Shown here piece after piece: positions 1-8,588 of a stretch of DNA of 64,000 nucleotides; positions within the stretch are counted from its first letter, which is position 1; each line of letters begins with the position of its first letter. Below the pieces are notes generated by a model. It saw nothing but the letters and a program-made list of their open reading frames with translations, had not been told where the DNA came from and searched no databases. This DNA is from Bacillus sp. V2I10 (GTDB lineage Bacteria > Bacillota > Bacilli > Bacillales > Bacillaceae), in assembly GCF_030817055.1 (NCBI RefSeq), contig NZ_JAUSYV010000001.1:4426001-4490000 (forward strand), given 5' to 3'. A program made the position numbers and the translations under genes.

Positions 1-60
1 ATCAACAATAAAACTGCTAAAATTCGTTCCTTCAGGTTCGGACACCTCCATACAAAACAA

Positions 61-180
61 AGTACAAACATTACACATTGTACTCAAACCTTTGGATAGT
101 TGAAACAGTTATGAGAAAATTTTTTATTTTTTTATAAGTATTTGTAGGTTTTGGTATGATTCAGTAGGTTATTGTAGGTA
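61..180. promoter_or_regulatory. Candidate control region upstream of the symporter operon
   Basis: AGTACAA (61-67) and TTGTACT (78-84) form a perfect 7-bp inverted repeat with a 10-bp gap. Further down, three near-identical direct repeats TGTAGGTT (142-149), AGTAGGTT (163-170) and TGTAGGTA (173-180) lie 30-80 bp before the first gene. Spaced direct repeats of this kind often bind response regulators, and Bacillus dicarboxylate carriers are commonly under two-component control. No regulator gene is visible in the window, so the link is inference. No clear -10/-35 pair was identified. Confidence 0.3.
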
Positions 181-225
181 ACCGCTTACACTAATATTAG
201 TAATAGACTTGAAGGGGTGGATTGG

Positions 226-1512
226 ATGAAAAAACTAAAACTTGGCTTAGCTTGGCAGATTGTAATTGGTCTCATTTTAGGAATCGCGGTTGGAGCTGCC
301 TTTTATGGAAATCCAAATATTGAAGGATTCCTCCAGCCGATTGGAGATATTTTTATTCGCTTAATTAAAATGATTGTCGTGCCGATTGTCGTCGCAACAT
401 TGATTGTCGGTGTTGCCGGCGTGGGTGATATAAAAAAGCTTGGAAAACTTGGCGGCAAAACGATTCTATACTTTGAAGTCATCACAACCATTGCGATTAT
501 CGTCGGGTTGCTGGCTGCAAACATTGTACAGCCTGGTGCAGGCATTCAAATGAATGAGTTAGGTACGACCAACATCGATCAGTATGTCGATTCAGCCAAC
601 GAACAAAAAAGTCATGGAATTGCCGATACTTTCGTTAATATAGTACCTTCGAACATATTTGAGTCCTTAATGAAGGGCGATATGCTTGCGATTATTTTCT
701 TTTCAATTTTGTTTGGTCTTGGGGTAGCATCACTCGGTGAAAGAGGGAAGCCCGTTTTGACATTCTTTGAGGGAGTTGCCGACACCATGTTTTGGGTGAC
801 AAATCAAGTAATGAAGTTTGCACCGTTTGGGGTATTTGCCTTAATCGGCGTCACGGTTTCAAAATTTGGTCTTGCTTCCCTTATTCCGCTTGGCAAGCTT
901 GTAATAGTGGTATACGGTGCCATGATTTTCTTCGTATTGATTGTATTAGGATTGGTTGCAAGATGGTGCGGCACCCATATCTTTACACTCATGAAAATCT
1001 TGAAAGATGAAATGGTACTCGCTTTTTCTACCGCAAGTTCAGAGGCGGTGTTGCCAAAACTAATAGAAAAAATGGAGCGCTTCGGTTGTCCGAAAGCTAT
1101 TACGTCTTTTGTCATTCCGACAGGGTATTCTTTTAATCTGGACGGCTCGACGATTTATCAAGCGATTGGAGCTTTATTTATCGCACAAATGTATGGAATT
1201 GACATGTCTATTCCAGAACAGCTCACCCTTGTGTTAGTTCTGATGGTAACTTCAAAAGGAATCGCCGGCGTGCCTGGTGCCTCATTTGTCGTGCTCTTGG
1301 CTACGCTCGGCGCAATGGGACTGCCGATGGAAGGATTAGCTTTTATCGCAGGTGTGGATCGTGTATTAGATATGGCACGAACGGTGGTCAATGTTATAGG
1401 AAACTCTCTTGCGACCATTGTAATGTCTAAATGGGAAGGTCAATTCAATGAAAAAAAAGCGCAAGATTATATCAAATCACTTGAAGCCAGTAATCAAACA
1501 AATGTAGCATAA
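226..1512 (+). CDS. gltP: Dicarboxylate/amino acid:cation symporter (GltP-like)
   Basis: Secondary transporter of the DAACS/SLC1 family (428 aa), which imports glutamate, aspartate or C4-dicarboxylates with protons or sodium. The C-terminal half carries the family landmarks: the SSEAVLPK hairpin-1 region, NLDGST in TM7, the AGVPGAS hairpin-2 tip and DMARTVVNVIGN in TM8. Many hydrophobic segments are visible from residue 5 on. A GTG at 217 is in frame, but GAAGGGG (211-217) is the likely ribosome site, so ATG at 226 with 8-nt spacing is preferred. Aspartate ammonia-lyase follows after about 50 bp, so aspartate or fumarate is a likely substrate; this is inference from context. Confidence 0.9.
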   Translation: MKKLKLGLAWQIVIGLILGIAVGAAFYGNPNIEGFLQPIGDIFIRLIKMIVVPIVVATLIVGVAGVGDIKKLGKLGGKTILYFEVITTIAIIVGLLAANIVQPGAGIQMNELGTTNIDQYVDSANEQKSHGIADTFVNIVPSNIFESLMKGDMLAIIFFSILFGLGVASLGERGKPVLTFFEGVADTMFWVTNQVMKFAPFGVFALIGVTVSKFGLASLIPLGKLVIVVYGAMIFFVLIVLGLVARWCGTHIFTLMKILKDEMVLAFSTASSEAVLPKLIEKMERFGCPKAITSFVIPTGYSFNLDGSTIYQAIGALFIAQMYGIDMSIPEQLTLVLVLMVTSKGIAGVPGASFVVLLATLGAMGLPMEGLAFIAGVDRVLDMARTVVNVIGNSLATIVMSKWEGQFNEKKAQDYIKSLEASNQTNVA

Positions 1513-1560
1513 TCTTTCTTAACATCATAAGTGAGCAAAATATAGATGGGGGAATTCAAC

Positions 1561-2985
1561 TTGAAATACGAACATGTACGAATAGAAAAAGATTTTTTGG
1601 GTGAAAGAGAATTGCCTATTAATGCCTATTACGGTGTGCAAACATTAAGGGCTGTGGAAAACTTTCCGATTACTGGCTATCGCATTCACGAGGAATTAAT
1701 TAGAGCATTGGCAATCGTCAAAAAAGCGGCTGCGCTCGCGAATATGGATGTGAAACGTTTATACAAAGGCCTTGGAGATGCGATTGTTCAGGCAGCAGAC
1801 GAAATCATTGAAGGAAAATGGCATGACCAGTTTATCGTAGATCCGATCCAAGGCGGTGCCGGTACATCCATGAATATGAATGCAAACGAAGTCATTACGA
1901 ACCGTGCACTTGAGCTGCTCGGCAAAGAAAAAGGGGCATATGTTGAGTTGAGCCCAAACAGCCATGTCAATATGTCACAATCAACGAATGATGTGTTTCC
2001 AACCGCGATTCATATTGCAACACTTAATTTAGTTGGAAAATTGTTAGGCACAATGCAATATATGCTGGAATCGTTTAAAAAAAAGGCGAAGCAATTCGAT
2101 CATGTCATTAAAATGGGCCGTACACACCTCCAAGACGCGGTACCTATCCGCCTTGGCCAAGAGTTTGAAGCTTACAGTCGTGTATTAGAGCGCGATATCA
2201 AACGTATTCAACAATCACGCCAGCATCTGTATGAAGTAAATATGGGAGCGACAGCCGTTGGCACAGGCTTAAATGCAGACCCTCGCTATATCAAAAATGT
2301 GGTCAAGCATTTAGCGGACATTAGCGGCCTTCCTCTCACAGGTGCAGAGCATCTTGTTGATGCAACACAAAATACGGATGCCTACACAGAAGTATCTGCC
2401 GCCCTAAAAGTATGTATGATGAACATGTCGAAAATCGCCAACGACCTACGTTTAATGGCATCAGGCCCTCGTGCAGGATTTGGGGAGATAATCTTGCCGG
2501 CTCGTCAGCCAGGCTCATCGATTATGCCGGGAAAAGTAAATCCGGTTATGCCGGAAATGATTAACCAAGTGGCATTCCAGGTAATTGGCAACGACCATAC
2601 GATCTGTTTGGCATCTGAAGCGGGTCAGCTTGAACTAAACGTGATGGAACCTGTGCTTGTATTCAACTTGCTTCAATCAATCAGTATAATGAACAATGCA
2701 TTTCGGTCATTCACCGACTACTGCCTTGCAGGCATTGAGGCAAACGAAGTCCGGTTAAAAGAATATGTAGAAAAAAGCGTTGGAATTATTACAGCTGTAA
2801 ATCCGCATATTGGATACGAAGTGGCTGCACGCATCGCACGAGAAGCCATTTTAAAAGGAAAATCTGTACGCGAGCTGTGCCTGCAATATGATGTATTAAC
2901 AGCCGAAGAGCTTGATCTCATTTTAAATCCTTACGAGATGACAAACCCTGGGATTGCAGGTGCTGCCCTTTTTGAAAGAGAGTAA
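1561..2985 (+). CDS. ansB: Aspartate ammonia-lyase
   Basis: Converts L-aspartate to fumarate and ammonia as a cytoplasmic tetramer. It is nearly colinear with Bacillus subtilis AnsB over its whole length, including KMGRTHLQDAVP, the TQNTDAYTE region and the lyase signature GSSIMPGKVNP whose serine lies on the active-site loop. ATG at 1546 is in frame, but its GGGG is part of the SD; TTG at 1561 with GGGGGA 8 nt before it fits better and gives a usual 474-aa protein. It lies between an amino-acid symporter and malic enzyme, which suggests aspartate use as carbon and nitrogen source. In B. subtilis ansB pairs with asparaginase ansA; no ansA is seen here. Confidence 0.95.
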   Translation: MKYEHVRIEKDFLGERELPINAYYGVQTLRAVENFPITGYRIHEELIRALAIVKKAAALANMDVKRLYKGLGDAIVQAADEIIEGKWHDQFIVDPIQGGAGTSMNMNANEVITNRALELLGKEKGAYVELSPNSHVNMSQSTNDVFPTAIHIATLNLVGKLLGTMQYMLESFKKKAKQFDHVIKMGRTHLQDAVPIRLGQEFEAYSRVLERDIKRIQQSRQHLYEVNMGATAVGTGLNADPRYIKNVVKHLADISGLPLTGAEHLVDATQNTDAYTEVSAALKVCMMNMSKIANDLRLMASGPRAGFGEIILPARQPGSSIMPGKVNPVMPEMINQVAFQVIGNDHTICLASEAGQLELNVMEPVLVFNLLQSISIMNNAFRSFTDYCLAGIEANEVRLKEYVEKSVGIITAVNPHIGYEVAARIAREAILKGKSVRELCLQYDVLTAEELDLILNPYEMTNPGIAGAALFERE

Positions 2986-3200
2986 CCTGCTGTTTAAATC
3001 CACGGAAATCATTTGGCATGGATTAAAAACATCTATGTCAATGATTTCTTATTAGCGAATGCCGATCTCCCTCGCGGGTTCTTGTCAAGCGCTTTTATGA
3101 GAACCTTTATGAGCTTATAAAAGAAGATGTAAGAACAGAAAAGCCTAAACGGGATAAAAAAACAATCATGATCATACAAAAATGAGGGATTTATATAGAA

Positions 3201-3246
3201 TGCTGAAGAAGTACCTTTTCTTCAGCATTCCCCCCCCCCCCTTTTT
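3201..3246 (+). terminator. Hairpin plus C12-T5 tract before the malic enzyme gene
   Basis: TGCTGAAGAA (3201-3210) pairs perfectly with TTCTTCAGCA (3218-3227) around a 7-nt loop, followed by TT, twelve C (3230-3241) and five T. It resembles an intrinsic terminator whose U-tract has been split by a C homopolymer, and lies about 30 bp before the malic enzyme start. It could end the upstream transcript or attenuate read-through. The long C-run is prone to slippage. Confidence 0.5.
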
Positions 3247-3275
3247 AATCAATATGCGAGAGGAGAAACAAAAAG

Positions 3276-4502
3276 ATGAACAGTCTACGTGAAAAAGCAT
3301 TACAGATGCATAAAAAAAATAGAGGAAAGCTTGGTGTTCACTCGAAAGTTCCGGTGCGTGATGCCTATGATTTAAGTCTTGCTTACTCCCCTGGCGTTGC
3401 AGAACCGTGCATGGAGATACATCATGATGAATCAAAAGTATATGACTATACCATGAAAGGCAATCTTGTGGCGGTCGTTTCAGACGGTACGGCTGTGCTT
3501 GGGTTAGGAAACATCGGGCCGCGTGCTGCAATGCCTGTAATGGAAGGAAAAGCCCTTCTCTTTAAATCATTTGCCGATGTGGATGCCTTCCCTCTTTGCC
3601 TCAATACGACTGATCCTAATAAAGTCGTGGAATTGGTTAAAATGTTAGAGCCTACCTTTGGAGGCGTCAACTTGGAGGATATTGCAGCACCCCAATGCTT
3701 TGAGATTGAAGAACAATTAGGAAAGGCTTGCAACATCCCTATTTTCCATGATGACCAGCATGGAACAGCGATTGTAACAGTAGCTGGGTTGATTAACGCC
3801 CTTAAGATTGTAGAAAAGAAGTTGGAAGAAATTTGTGTTGTTGTCAATGGAGCAGGTGCTGCCGGTGTAGCGATTGTGAAGCTTTTACTGCAAATGGGTG
3901 TAACAGATGTGATTTTATGTGACACAAAAGGAATTATCTATAAGGGTCGCCCTGCCGGCATGAATCCTTTTAAAGAAGAAATGGCACTTATTACGAATAG
4001 AGAGCAGAAACAAGGAACATTAAAAGATGCGATGGTTGGATCCGATGTCTTTGTAGGTGTATCGGCTGCCGGTGCTATCAATAAAGAAATGATTCAGTCC
4101 ATGAATCATGATCCAATCATTTTTGCTCTCGCAAATCCAATCCCTGAAATTATGCCTCAAGATGCAAAAGATTTTGGTGCTAAAGTAGTCGGTACAGGTC
4201 GGTCCGACTTTCCGAACCAGGTCAACAATGTCCTTGCCTTCCCTGGTATTTTCCGCGGTGCGCTGGACGTATACGCAACAGAAATCAATGAAAAAATGAA
4301 GTTAGCAGCAGTTTACGCTATTGCCGAACTCATTCCAGATCAAGAGCTTCATTCAGACTATGTAATTCCAGATCCATTTGATCGCAGAGTTGCGGCACAC
4401 GTTGCAGCAGCTGTAGCACAGGCGGCAATAGACAGTGGAGTGGCCCAAACAACTATCAACCCAGAAGACATTAAAAAACGCTTATTATCCCTTAATGAAT
4501 AA
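3276..4502 (+). CDS. ytsJ: NAD(P)-dependent malic enzyme
   Basis: Oxidative decarboxylation of malate to pyruvate in the cytoplasm. The 408-aa length matches short bacterial malic enzymes such as B. subtilis YtsJ, without the phosphotransacetylase extension of long MaeB forms. Visible landmarks are YSPGVAEPC near residue 38, the catalytic-domain stretch GNLVAVVSDGTAVLGLG, the metal site IPIFHDDQHGTA and the nucleotide fold VVNGAGAAGVAI. The SD GAGAGGAG precedes ATG. With the preceding genes it completes a route from aspartate or C4-acids to pyruvate. Cofactor choice cannot be read from the sequence; the symbol follows the closest B. subtilis match. Confidence 0.92.
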   Translation: MNSLREKALQMHKKNRGKLGVHSKVPVRDAYDLSLAYSPGVAEPCMEIHHDESKVYDYTMKGNLVAVVSDGTAVLGLGNIGPRAAMPVMEGKALLFKSFADVDAFPLCLNTTDPNKVVELVKMLEPTFGGVNLEDIAAPQCFEIEEQLGKACNIPIFHDDQHGTAIVTVAGLINALKIVEKKLEEICVVVNGAGAAGVAIVKLLLQMGVTDVILCDTKGIIYKGRPAGMNPFKEEMALITNREQKQGTLKDAMVGSDVFVGVSAAGAINKEMIQSMNHDPIIFALANPIPEIMPQDAKDFGAKVVGTGRSDFPNQVNNVLAFPGIFRGALDVYATEINEKMKLAAVYAIAELIPDQELHSDYVIPDPFDRRVAAHVAAAVAQAAIDSGVAQTTINPEDIKKRLLSLNE

Positions 4503-5063
4503 TACACTCTTATAATATTTAAATCGAAAATTAGATAGCGACTTAGCAGACTGTTTAAGATAGATATTGCTCATTGCACACTCCTAAATCTTTATTTCAT
4601 ATTCTGCGTCGTACATTCCTTTGACTGATTCATTAAAACCGATATTCTAATTAAGAATCAATATATCAACTACTGTTTTTAAATTGCTTTTTTTATCTAT
4701 TTGAATAAATAATTTACTCTTGCAGCACTCAATATCTTTAATTGCATGGAAAATGCCTTTTATATATATAAAAGCCTAGGCTTTACTTACTTCATAAAAG
4801 CGCTCTATTCTTGAATAACTACAAACTAGTCTTAGATGGTCGTATTACAAGATTAATAATAAGTATTCTCCTAGTTAATCAATTTCCTCATTAGGAAAAC
4901 TATCAGCCAGTTTTCGAAAGGCCTCCGGTTGATTAACCGGAACTCGCTTACTACAAGGTTTGGTGAATCATAGTAGGCGATTGTTAACCTAAAACAGGGA
5001 TAACTAGATTCCCTTTGCATCATCTTCAAAACTAATTGTTTTTTTAAGAACAAACTTTAAAAT
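4503..5063. other. AT-rich intergenic stretch without a supported gene
   Basis: Stop codons occur in all frames apart from a 60-codon minus-strand frame (4871-5053) without ribosome site or recognisable motif. Two symmetric sites are visible: CTTTTATATATATAAAAG around 4757-4774 next to AAAGCCTAGGCTTT, and TCCGGTT-GATT-AACCGGA (4924-4941). The first may end malic enzyme transcription, but has no T-run directly after it. Confidence 0.4.
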
Positions 5064-5105
5064 AAAAAAACGGGTACTAAAATGCTGTGCACTTTAGTAC
5101 CCGTT
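5064..5105 (-). terminator. Intrinsic terminator of yeeN
   Basis: ACGGGTACTAAA (5070-5081) pairs with TTTAGTACCCGT (5093-5104). The A-run at 5064-5070 gives the U-tract on the minus strand, just downstream of the yeeN stop. Confidence 0.85.
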
Positions 5106-5127
5106 TTCTTGTGTATTTTTCTTCTTT

Positions 5128-5844
5128 CTACCCTAAATCTACATTATGATAAACCTGCTGAACATCTTCTAAATCTTCAAGAGCATCAATCATTTTTTCA
5201 AATTGTGCCTGTGCATCTTCAGGAAGCTCAAGGTCATTTTGCGCAAGCATTGTCAATTCTGCAACTGAAAATTCTGTAATGCCGGCATCCTTAAATGCTT
5301 TTTGAACAGCATGGAACTGATCAGGTTCTGCATAAACAATCACTGCATCCTCTTCTTCCAAAATATCGCGTACATCAAGATCTGCTTCCATTAACAGCTC
5401 AAGCACATCATCTGCTGTTTTGCCTTCAATGCCGATAACAGCTGTTGCATCAAACATATAGGCAACAGATCCGTTAACTCCCATGTTGCCGCCGTTTTTG
5501 CCAAATGCCGCACGGACATCCGATGCTGTACGGTTAACGTTGTTAGTCAAGGCATCCACGATAACCATTGATCCATTCGGTCCAAATCCTTCATAACGAA
5601 GTTCATCATAGCTTTCTTCTGAACCGCCTTTTGCTTTTTCAATCGCACGGTCGATGATCGCTTTTGGAACACTGTAAGTTTTTGCACGCTCAAGCACCAC
5701 TCTTAACGCCTGATTTGATTCCGGATCTGGCTCACCCTGCTTTGCTGCCACATAAATCTCACGTCCGAACTTTGCATAAATCCGACTTGTGTTAGCATCT
5801 TTTGACGCTTTTTTCTCTTTAATATTGTTCCACTTGCGACCCAT
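5128..5844 (-). CDS. yeeN: YebC/PmpR family transcription or translation factor
   Basis: 238-aa protein almost identical in layout to B. subtilis YeeN, starting MGRKWNNIKEKKASKD, with the family core RYEGFGPNG and an acidic C-terminal domain. YebC-family proteins were long annotated as DNA-binding regulators, and members have more recently been linked to relief of ribosome stalling at proline runs; which applies here is not visible. It is a single gene with its own terminator. The 5' side lacks the ruvC genes often beside yebC in Proteobacteria, as expected for the Bacillus YeeN branch. Confidence 0.93.
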   Translation of the reverse strand: MGRKWNNIKEKKASKDANTSRIYAKFGREIYVAAKQGEPDPESNQALRVVLERAKTYSVPKAIIDRAIEKAKGGSEESYDELRYEGFGPNGSMVIVDALTNNVNRTASDVRAAFGKNGGNMGVNGSVAYMFDATAVIGIEGKTADDVLELLMEADLDVRDILEEEDAVIVYAEPDQFHAVQKAFKDAGITEFSVAELTMLAQNDLELPEDAQAQFEKMIDALEDLEDVQQVYHNVDLG

Positions 5845-6032
5845 ATTTTTTCACTCTCTTTCCGTTCATATAAAAGGCAGTTTCGATGCCTATAAAAAGT
5901 TCGCTGCATGATTAAAACTAGTTATTTACTGCATTCAATCTATTATATCAAATTCGCCTCATTTTTCACGAGTATCTTGCTGAAAAAAGAAAGGCCAGCA
6001 GCTCTTGGCTGAATCTACTAAAATATTCTCTT

Positions 6033-6058
6033 GTTTATCCGGTTAATTGAGCGGGTAT
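6033..6058 (+). promoter_or_regulatory. Sigma-B-type promoter of the stress gene
   Basis: GTTTAT (6033-6038), a 14-bp spacer and GGGTAT (6053-6058) match the sigma-B consensus GTTTAA-N12/15-GGGTAT except for one -35 base. The stress gene start codon lies about 25 bp downstream with a GGAGG SD. Confidence 0.75.
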
Positions 6059-6082
6059 CTCTAACCTATGGAGGCGATCTAA

Positions 6083-6424
6083 ATGAAACCGAAATTCAAA
6101 GTATTTCACGATGACGAGCAATTAAGCAAATCCATTGATAGACTAAGAAATGATGGAATCAGAGATGATGATATTTATATCCTTTCACATGACAACGACC
6201 ATGTAAGGCGCGACCGCAAAGAAACAGATGCCAACAAAATCGGTGTAGGCGTAACCGGAGTCGGAACTGCCTTAAAAAATGTGTTCCGAAGCAAAGGCGA
6301 TAAATTGCGGGTGAAAATGGAAGAAATCGGCTTTGAAAAAGAAATGGCTGAAAAGGTTGAAGAAGAATTGGCTAAAGGGAAAACGCTGCTGGTTGTAAGA
6401 AATCAGGATGAAGTGACGTTTTGA
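6083..6424 (+). CDS. yflT: General stress protein, YflT/GSP17M family
   Basis: Small soluble protein (113 aa) of the general stress protein 17M family, whose biochemical role is unknown. The N-terminal part (KVFHDDEQLSKSIDRL) forms a predicted beta-alpha unit that senses or binds something by pairing with KGDKLRVKMEEIGFE; the C-terminus (AKGKTLLVV) is typical of the family. The sigma-B promoter at 6033-6058 agrees with known sigma-B control of yflT in B. subtilis. It is monocistronic, with a perfect stem-loop terminator directly after it. The middle glycine-rich linker (IGVGVTGVGT) is typical. Confidence 0.88.
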   Translation: MKPKFKVFHDDEQLSKSIDRLRNDGIRDDDIYILSHDNDHVRRDRKETDANKIGVGVTGVGTALKNVFRSKGDKLRVKMEEIGFEKEMAEKVEEELAKGKTLLVVRNQDEVTF

Positions 6425-6451
6425 ATTATCTTATAACAAACAAAAATATGA

Positions 6452-6484
6452 AAAGCTCTAGCTAATATCTGCTAGAGCTTTTTA
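6452..6484 (+). terminator. Intrinsic terminator of yflT
   Basis: AAAGCTCTAGC pairs with GCTAGAGCTTT around an 8-nt loop, followed by T5. Confidence 0.85.
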
Positions 6485-6562
6485 TATGTCTGAAAAAAAT
6501 TCATCCTATTTTCTACTATTAATGATCATTACCATATAAATATACTTCAATTAAAACTTAAC

Positions 6563-7024
6563 TCAATTATCTATTGAAATAGGCGGCAAAGTGTTTCCCG
6601 TTTCAAGCAAACTTTTCAAGTTACTTAGGATAGCAGGCCAACCATTGTTTAAACCTTCAAAGGTATCTTCCTTCTCTACAATATCAGCAGGCACAAGATT
6701 TTCATGTTTAAGAGTTAGTTTTACAGTTGAATCCAAAGGGACTAATTCAAAAGAAACCTGTGAGGGCTGCTCGCGCAAGGCTTTATCTTCTACATAGGTC
6801 CATGTAAAAGAAAGTAAACGATGAGGCTCACATTTTAGTATTTTTCCGTAATCGGAAACTTGTCCATTTCGTGAATAAGTAATAGTTGAGCCTTCTTGCC
6901 AATTGGATTCAATTTTGCTTCCGAAAAAGTATTTCTCTGTAAAATTACTGTTTGTTAATGCTTCCCAAAGTTTTTCTGGAGTTGTTGCAATGTAAGTCAC
7001 ATAGACAAATTTTGGTTTAGTCAT
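6563..7024 (-). CDS. SRPBCC/AHSA1-family protein
   Basis: A 153-aa START-like (SRPBCC) fold protein of the Aha1-C type: IATTPEKLWEALTNSNFTEKYFFG at the N-terminus, the central hydrophobic strands (LLSFTWTYVED) and the C-terminal helix GLNNGWPAILSNLKSLLE that closes the pocket. The function is not known for this branch; members bind hydrophobic ligands. SD GGAGG is 9 nt before ATG. In Bacillus such genes are commonly preceded by an ArsR regulator in the same operon, and exactly such a gene is found here in decayed form (7037-7341). Confidence 0.85.
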   Translation of the reverse strand: MTKPKFVYVTYIATTPEKLWEALTNSNFTEKYFFGSKIESNWQEGSTITYSRNGQVSDYGKILKCEPHRLLSFTWTYVEDKALREQPSQVSFELVPLDSTVKLTLKHENLVPADIVEKEDTFEGLNNGWPAILSNLKSLLETGNTLPPISIDN

Positions 7025-7036
7025 CTTTTCTGGTCC

Positions 7037-7341
7037 TCCTCAAGTTTACTTTTCATGCAATGCTTCTATATGATGGCTTTCATATTTTCGTATTCATCGT
7101 TAATATATCTCACTAATCGGTACGGGATTAAGATAATGAAGCTTCTCACGCCCTTGCCAAACCACAGCAACAAGATTTGCTTCTTCTAATATGACCAAGT
7201 GTTTCGTATCAGCTTGTGAGACATATCCAGATGTTTACATAACTCTCTTAATGTTTACCCGTCATTCCTGTACAGATCGTCAAGCAGTTGTCTGCGACTT
7301 AAATCGGCAAGAGCCTCAAAGATCTTATCTATCTGTCTCAA
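7037..7341 (-). pseudogene. Decayed ArsR-family regulator
   Basis: Reading the minus strand from a TTG at 7341 gives IFEALADLSRRQLLDDLY, then a stop where the family has GQTL (CAA to TAA), then LRELCKHLDMS, a one-base frameshift, and in the next frame HLVILEEANLVAVVWQGR with EKLHYLNPVPISEIY. Two more stops replace Asp and Trp of the usual YDRW. This is a clear ArsR winged helix with at least four lesions. It sits just upstream of, and in the same direction as, the AHSA1-type gene it presumably once controlled. No start codon other than TTG remains. Confidence 0.85.
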
Positions 7342-7410
7342 CCTCCTCTTATGTTACCATTATATGCAACTATATTATGATGTTTGGAGATAACCTTGCT
7401 GAAAAAACAA

Positions 7411-7439
7411 AAAAAAAGGACCAATTATGTCCTTTTTTT
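7411..7439. terminator. Bidirectional intrinsic terminator
   Basis: A7GGAC (7411-7421) pairs with GTCCT7 (7429-7439) around a 7-nt loop. It separates the decayed ArsR gene from the DUF2935 gene. Confidence 0.75.
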
Positions 7440-7537
7440 AGTTCACTAAAGCCACCAATTTAGTTAAATAAAGTATAGATCTATTCTATCATCGTTCCCT
7501 TGAATTGAAGAAGTAAATACCTTTTCAAAAATAATAT

Positions 7538-8269
7538 TTAGGCCTTTTTTAGACTCGCTTCAAATAAATCAATGATCTCAAGAAACCTTTCAGCTTCTCT
7601 AAAAGTATGATCAGCTAGAAGGGGATGAATAATGCTCTTAATACGACATTCTTCAATTAACTCTCTTGCTGTTTTCTTAAAATCCCTTAACGAGGCTACT
7701 GATACTCTATTTTGATTTAAGAATTGGCTAAGTATAGGTCTAGTTTCTGATTGTGGTCGCATAGAATCCAAGTCAACTGCCTGAAAAACCAATTGATCAA
7801 AATCATGACTAAAGTCTCTCGCCTGCTCTACTAATTTTCGTTCCGAAGGATCTAAAAGATGTCCGATAAACTTAGCATGATCTGCCATGATTCTAAGAAA
7901 GAATACATTTTCTTCAATAATAGCTTCTGGTTTAGGGACTAGTTTACCTTCATTGAGTTCTTTTAATCGATTAGCAAAGTAAGCTGCTTCTCTGCTAATG
8001 TGATCAACTAATAAAGGGAAATTATTAGAACGAATTTCGCAGCGTAATGTTAAGCCTAACACTTTTCTCTTGTAAGACCATATAGAAGCAGCTGCTTGAT
8101 AAACCTCGCTATTAAAAGCTTGTATTTGACGTAAATCTGAGTTTACCGTGAACCTGCTCAACTTTTCCTCTATTCTTTCAAAAATAGTGATAAACTGCTG
8201 CGCTTCACTGATCAATTGTTTCTGTTCATGTGTAAACCCCAAACTTAAAAATAAGGCGTGCTCTTTCAT
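7538..8269 (-). CDS. DUF2935 domain-containing protein, likely 5'-frameshifted
   Basis: 243-aa alpha-helical protein with two DUF2935 repeats. Paired acidic and histidine positions (FFLRIMADHAKFIGHLLDPSE and HPLLADHTFREAERF) suggest a ferritin-like helical bundle, possibly metal-binding. Function unknown; Bacillus homologues are found among sporulation-era or secreted-stress genes. The open frame continues upstream of this ATG through LANSIVARSLDEIKFWSRIMKE, which is the normal family N-terminus, and would start at ATG 8340 with SD AGGAGTG if the run GGGGGG (8333-8338) had one more G. As read, the first ATG gives only 17 codons. Either a homopolymer frameshift or sequencing error truncates the N-terminus. 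Confidence 0.8.
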   Translation of the reverse strand: MKEHALFLSLGFTHEQKQLISEAQQFITIFERIEEKLSRFTVNSDLRQIQAFNSEVYQAAASIWSYKRKVLGLTLRCEIRSNNFPLLVDHISREAAYFANRLKELNEGKLVPKPEAIIEENVFFLRIMADHAKFIGHLLDPSERKLVEQARDFSHDFDQLVFQAVDLDSMRPQSETRPILSQFLNQNRVSVASLRDFKKTARELIEECRIKSIIHPLLADHTFREAERFLEIIDLFEASLKKA

Positions 8270-8530
8270 AATCCTTGACCAAAATTTTATTTCATCCAGC
8301 GACCTTGCAACAATTGAGTTTGCCAGAATAATCCCCCCATTTACTCACTCCTTTCTAAATATATATTTGATTTGTTGTCCATATTCTAACTAATTCTAAA
8401 TTAATGTATGAGAAAGCACATCTGTTCTAAAAAAGGCTCATTATTTTTAGAGATTTTCTTCGACTAACTGCCCTTAGTTGAAGGGGGTTCATTATTTTTT
8501 GTGTGTAACACCTATGGCGAATCAAAAAGC

Positions 8531-8548
8531 CGATTCCAATTGGAATCG
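8531..8548. repeat. Perfect 18-bp palindrome
   Basis: CGATTCCAATTGGAATCG reads identically on both strands, 40 bp downstream of the VOC gene stop. It may be part of a terminator or an operator; there is no good T-run. A half of it recurs at 9076-9084 (GGAATCGAC). Confidence 0.4.
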
Positions 8549-8588
8549 ACTAAACGTTTTTGAAAAGAAAGTTGTTTTTTACAGTTTG

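Noticed and set aside
1..51. Minus-strand open frame starting ATG at 51 (MEVSEPEG...) and running off the left edge
   Set aside because: Only 17 codons are visible and there is no SD before the ATG; the GGAGG lies inside the frame. Cannot be supported.
1158..1418. Antisense ORFs inside gltP and malic enzyme
   Set aside because: Composition follows from the sense codons; no SD and no family.
3000..3180. Protein-like stretch between ansB and malic enzyme (for example RFYENLYELIKEDVRTEKPK, then a stop)
   Set aside because: Two overlapping frames look faintly coding, but there is no start, no recognised family and the length is short.
4871..5053. 60-codon minus frame after malic enzyme
   Set aside because: No SD, no motif, contains the CCGGTT/AACCGG hairpin; treated as chance.
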